A stretch of DNA of 64,000 nt from Nostoc sp. ATCC 53789 (GTDB lineage Bacteria; Cyanobacteriota; Cyanobacteriia; Cyanobacteriales; Nostocaceae), in NCBI RefSeq assembly GCF_009873495.1, contig NZ_CP046703.1, positions 3,452,501-3,516,500 on the forward strand, given 5' to 3'. A program made the position numbers and the translations under genes. Under the pieces are notes generated by a model. That model worked only from the letters and a program-made list of their open reading frames with translations, did not search any database and was not told the DNA's origin. This document shows positions 61,891-64,000 of the stretch, piece by piece. How positions within the stretch are numbered: position 1 is the stretch's first letter; the number at the start of each line of letters is the position of its first letter.

Positions 61891-64000
61891 TTATTTGATG
61901 CGGTGTAGTTTGACTTGAAAATCTTCACCACCACTAACAATCATGGTTCCTTGATTAGTTTTCAAGTCGATACTATTGATTTTTTTAGAGCTTTGGTAAA
62001 TTGTTTTACCTTCTGCTGCCTTTATTTTGTCAAGCTTATGTTCGGGAGTTAAGTACCAAAGCACCACTCGTCCATCATCGCCACCACTTACTAGCAAACT
62101 ACCATCATCACTAAATGCCAGACTACGCACAGATGTTTTTGATGCTGGCCAGCGATCTATTGGCGAACAATTGAGTTCATTAACTTTTTCCTGCGGATTG
62201 GGATTTTTGAGAGGTTGGCACTGATTCAAATTCCAAATCGTAATGAATCCTGCTGAATCGGAGGTTGCTAGGATTTTTTCTGTCGAGTTAGGAACAAAAG
62301 CCAATCCCCAAATATAGTCTTCACGCCCAACTAATGGGTCTAGTTTTTCTAGATTTTGCACTGATAAACCTGGGAATTTTTTATCAGATTGAGTTGGGTT
62401 CCACTGCCACAAGATGAAACGCTTAAAGTTTCCGGCAATTACTAGAGTTTTTGCATCTGGGCTGAGATTTAATGCCCGGACTTGGAAACCTGATAGTTTC
62501 AATGTACTTTGTACGTCGATAACTTGCGGTTCTGGCAGAAAATCGCTGTTAGGCGCTGATCTTGACCATAATCTAACTTTACCACTGCCATAGCCACTGA
62601 ATAAGTTAAGTGAATTTGAAGTGAAAGCTAAATCAAAGACGCGATCGCCTTTTGCTTTAGGATCTTTAAGGTCTTGAAGTTCGCTAATCTTTAGACCTGA
62701 TGGTACATCTCTAAGTTCAATTACACCATTATCGAGACCAACGGCAACACGATCATTTTGTAATGGCATGAAGCGTAAGACTTCTACAGCATCATCGGTA
62801 ATCGCCATTAAACCTTTGGGCTGTTGCCGTTGGTCGCAAGCTACGGGTTGCCCAGCGTATGTTACTGTGTCATCGGGGCCCAAACTATCGGCAGCAATTC
62901 TCCAAAGTCTTAATGTGCAATCATCTGAGCCACTGACCACAGACAAACCAATACCACTAAAGCGTATTGAATTTACAGAACGTGTATGCATTATATCTCT
63001 TGGTTGCAGTATTAATGCTAGGAGTGCAGCTAAGAGTGCGATCGCAGCTAGCTGTAGCCATAGAGGTATAATTGGCAAAGCCTCCACTTCTAATGTCTGC
63101 GTGGCGGGGTCTGTACTCCCTAAACGTTGGTCGGATAATTCAGATTTAGCCTCTAATAAAAGAGTTTTACCGATTCCTACCCAAGGGCGTTTTGTTTTAA
63201 CATCAAGGATGACCTTACTTGTCTCTCCTAAATGGAGATTGGCATTTTCAGGAAGCTTTTTGAAAGTACATTTTCGCCAGTCTCTACCCTGGACCTGGAC
63301 ATTAATTTGCTGGTTGAGGTTGCTAGCGTTTTTAAATAGTAATTCAAAGGAAGCTGTATCAGATTTCCAGTCAGGCAACCATGCCAATTTACTAGGAATT
63401 TTGAGGTGTTTTTGAGTGGTGGTAAAGTCTATAAAACCGACTGGTAAGACTTCAATGTTGCCTTCAGCACTGGTTGGATAACCATTATTGCTAACAGCTT
63501 CAATGGTAAAAGGGTAATTTTGACTAGGCGCTTGCACTACAGAAGGAGGTTGACATTGAAATGTGGCTTCTGCTAATCCACCTGGATCTAGAGATAATCG
63601 GCGTTCTGCACTACCTGCTAGCCAAGATGGATCAACGCCTGTAAAACGTAGCCCCACATCAGTTGGTTGTTGCCCCAAGTTCCGCACCCGCACTGGTATA
63701 TCTACTGAATTGCGGGGATAAACTTGAAACTCTCGCACAGGCAATTCGACACTTAAGTGTGTTGGTCTGTTATCTCGTTCGATTTTCAGACGCAGCACAA
63801 GTCTGCACTGTTGTGCTAATTGCGGCGAAAAAATATTAACCATCAGGTTGACAGTACCGACAAATCCTGGAATGGGTGTATTGAATATGAAGACTTGAAA
63901 TATGGTACTGCTTCCTGGTGGTTTAGCTGCTGCCACCTCTGGTTCGAGTCGATACCATCGGTATCCAGTGTTCCGGGTTTCTCCGGCGGCGGTAATTTCT
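61891..64000 (-). CDS. Ig-like/WD40 membrane protein, 5' end outside window
   Basis: At least 702 aa; the frame stays open to the right edge, so the start is not in the window (a GTG at 63936 is only an internal candidate). The N-terminal part shown has beta domains like the neighbour (VNIFSPQLAQQC, FQVYPRNSVDIPVRVRNLG). A membrane helix (IIPLWLQLAAIALLAALLALIL) is followed by a WD40 beta-propeller of about seven blades, for example VSGSDDCTLRLWR, SDSAGFITIWN, SGGDDGRVVLWY and SGGEDFQVKLHR at the end. It is probably a membrane scaffold. It pairs with the downstream gene through shared N-terminal domains. Confidence 0.7.
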   Translation of the reverse strand, partial: EITAAGETRNTGYRWYRLEPEVAAAKPPGSSTIFQVFIFNTPIPGFVGTVNLMVNIFSPQLAQQCRLVLRLKIERDNRPTHLSVELPVREFQVYPRNSVDIPVRVRNLGQQPTDVGLRFTGVDPSWLAGSAERRLSLDPGGLAEATFQCQPPSVVQAPSQNYPFTIEAVSNNGYPTSAEGNIEVLPVGFIDFTTTQKHLKIPSKLAWLPDWKSDTASFELLFKNASNLNQQINVQVQGRDWRKCTFKKLPENANLHLGETSKVILDVKTKRPWVGIGKTLLLEAKSELSDQRLGSTDPATQTLEVEALPIIPLWLQLAAIALLAALLALILQPRDIMHTRSVNSIRFSGIGLSVVSGSDDCTLRLWRIAADSLGPDDTVTYAGQPVACDQRQQPKGLMAITDDAVEVLRFMPLQNDRVAVGLDNGVIELRDVPSGLKISELQDLKDPKAKGDRVFDLAFTSNSLNLFSGYGSGKVRLWSRSAPNSDFLPEPQVIDVQSTLKLSGFQVRALNLSPDAKTLVIAGNFKRFILWQWNPTQSDKKFPGLSVQNLEKLDPLVGREDYIWGLAFVPNSTEKILATSDSAGFITIWNLNQCQPLKNPNPQEKVNELNCSPIDRWPASKTSVRSLAFSDDGSLLVSGGDDGRVVLWYLTPEHKLDKIKAAEGKTIYQSSKKINSIDLKTNQGTMIVSGGEDFQVKLHRIK

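Noticed and set aside
62768..63415. 215-codon plus-strand frame
   Set aside because: Shadow of the Ig-like/WD40 gene on the minus strand; composition is that of an antisense frame.

Overview
The window is a chromosomal piece of a filamentous, heterocyst-forming cyanobacterium of the Nostoc group, probably close to Nostoc punctiforme. The evidence is: many HIP1 palindromes (GCGATCGC), a full allophycocyanin core operon, the split cyanobacterial ATP synthase operon with a b' subunit, a DnaE cut by a split intein that matches my memory of the N. punctiforme DnaE N-intein at all but about three positions, a HetP-family gene, an adjacent flv3-flv1 pair of the heterocyst type, heptamer tandem repeats in spacers, and a short dispersed repeat inside two genes. 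All family names come from reading the translated sequence; no search was run.

Layout. 1-3160: an rRNA operon on the minus strand (promoter, 16S, a tRNA-less spacer, 5' part of 23S). 3574-5849: rsmA, ispE and a DUF3082-type protein. 5864-10937: an AraC-type response regulator, a long AT-rich gap, a small HetP-family gene, a divergent TrpC paralogue, a GerMN lipoprotein and tRNA-Gly(CCC). 11091-16741: LtrA-family protein, ftsH, a PabC-like lyase and an anchored repeat protein. 17169-19576: three unknown genes that share one short module. 19586-27461: ackA, an insertion sequence, a PaiB-like protein, the dnaE N-half with N-intein, and a dicarboxylate/amino-acid symporter. 27481-29501: a small gene, a decayed RTX-type gene hit by a 127-bp miniature element, and a membrane protein with an MshEN-like head. 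30076-33707: flv1 and flv3. 33708-36020: AT-rich DNA, transposase and gene relics, and tmRNA. 36193-42586: the atp operon atpI-a-c-b'-b-delta-alpha-gamma. 43136-46815: a methyltransferase, a toxin-antitoxin pair with a damaged toxin, a ComB-family phosphatase and a secreted protein. 47358-52472: apcE-apcA-apcB-apcC. 52665-55663: a divergent cluster of a 2OG/Fe(II)-like oxygenase, a methyltransferase and a heme-oxygenase-like diiron oxidase. 55968-57978: H-NOX plus its histidine kinase. 58324-59526: FtsW/RodA-family gene. 59595-64000: two large membrane-anchored Ig-like/WD40 proteins, the second cut by the window edge.

How the genes fit together. Most of the window is housekeeping (translation, ATP synthesis, light harvesting, oxygen photoreduction, replication). 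The best candidates for undescribed biology are (i) the small oxygenase/methyltransferase/HDO cluster at 52665-55663, (ii) the three-gene cassette at 17169-19576 whose proteins share a GDI...H module, and (iii) the Ig-like/WD40 membrane pair at the right edge. Genome plasticity is visible as short repeats inserted in ackA and flv3, a miniature element with 3-bp target duplication, an IS with 24-bp imperfect ends, and several gene relics.
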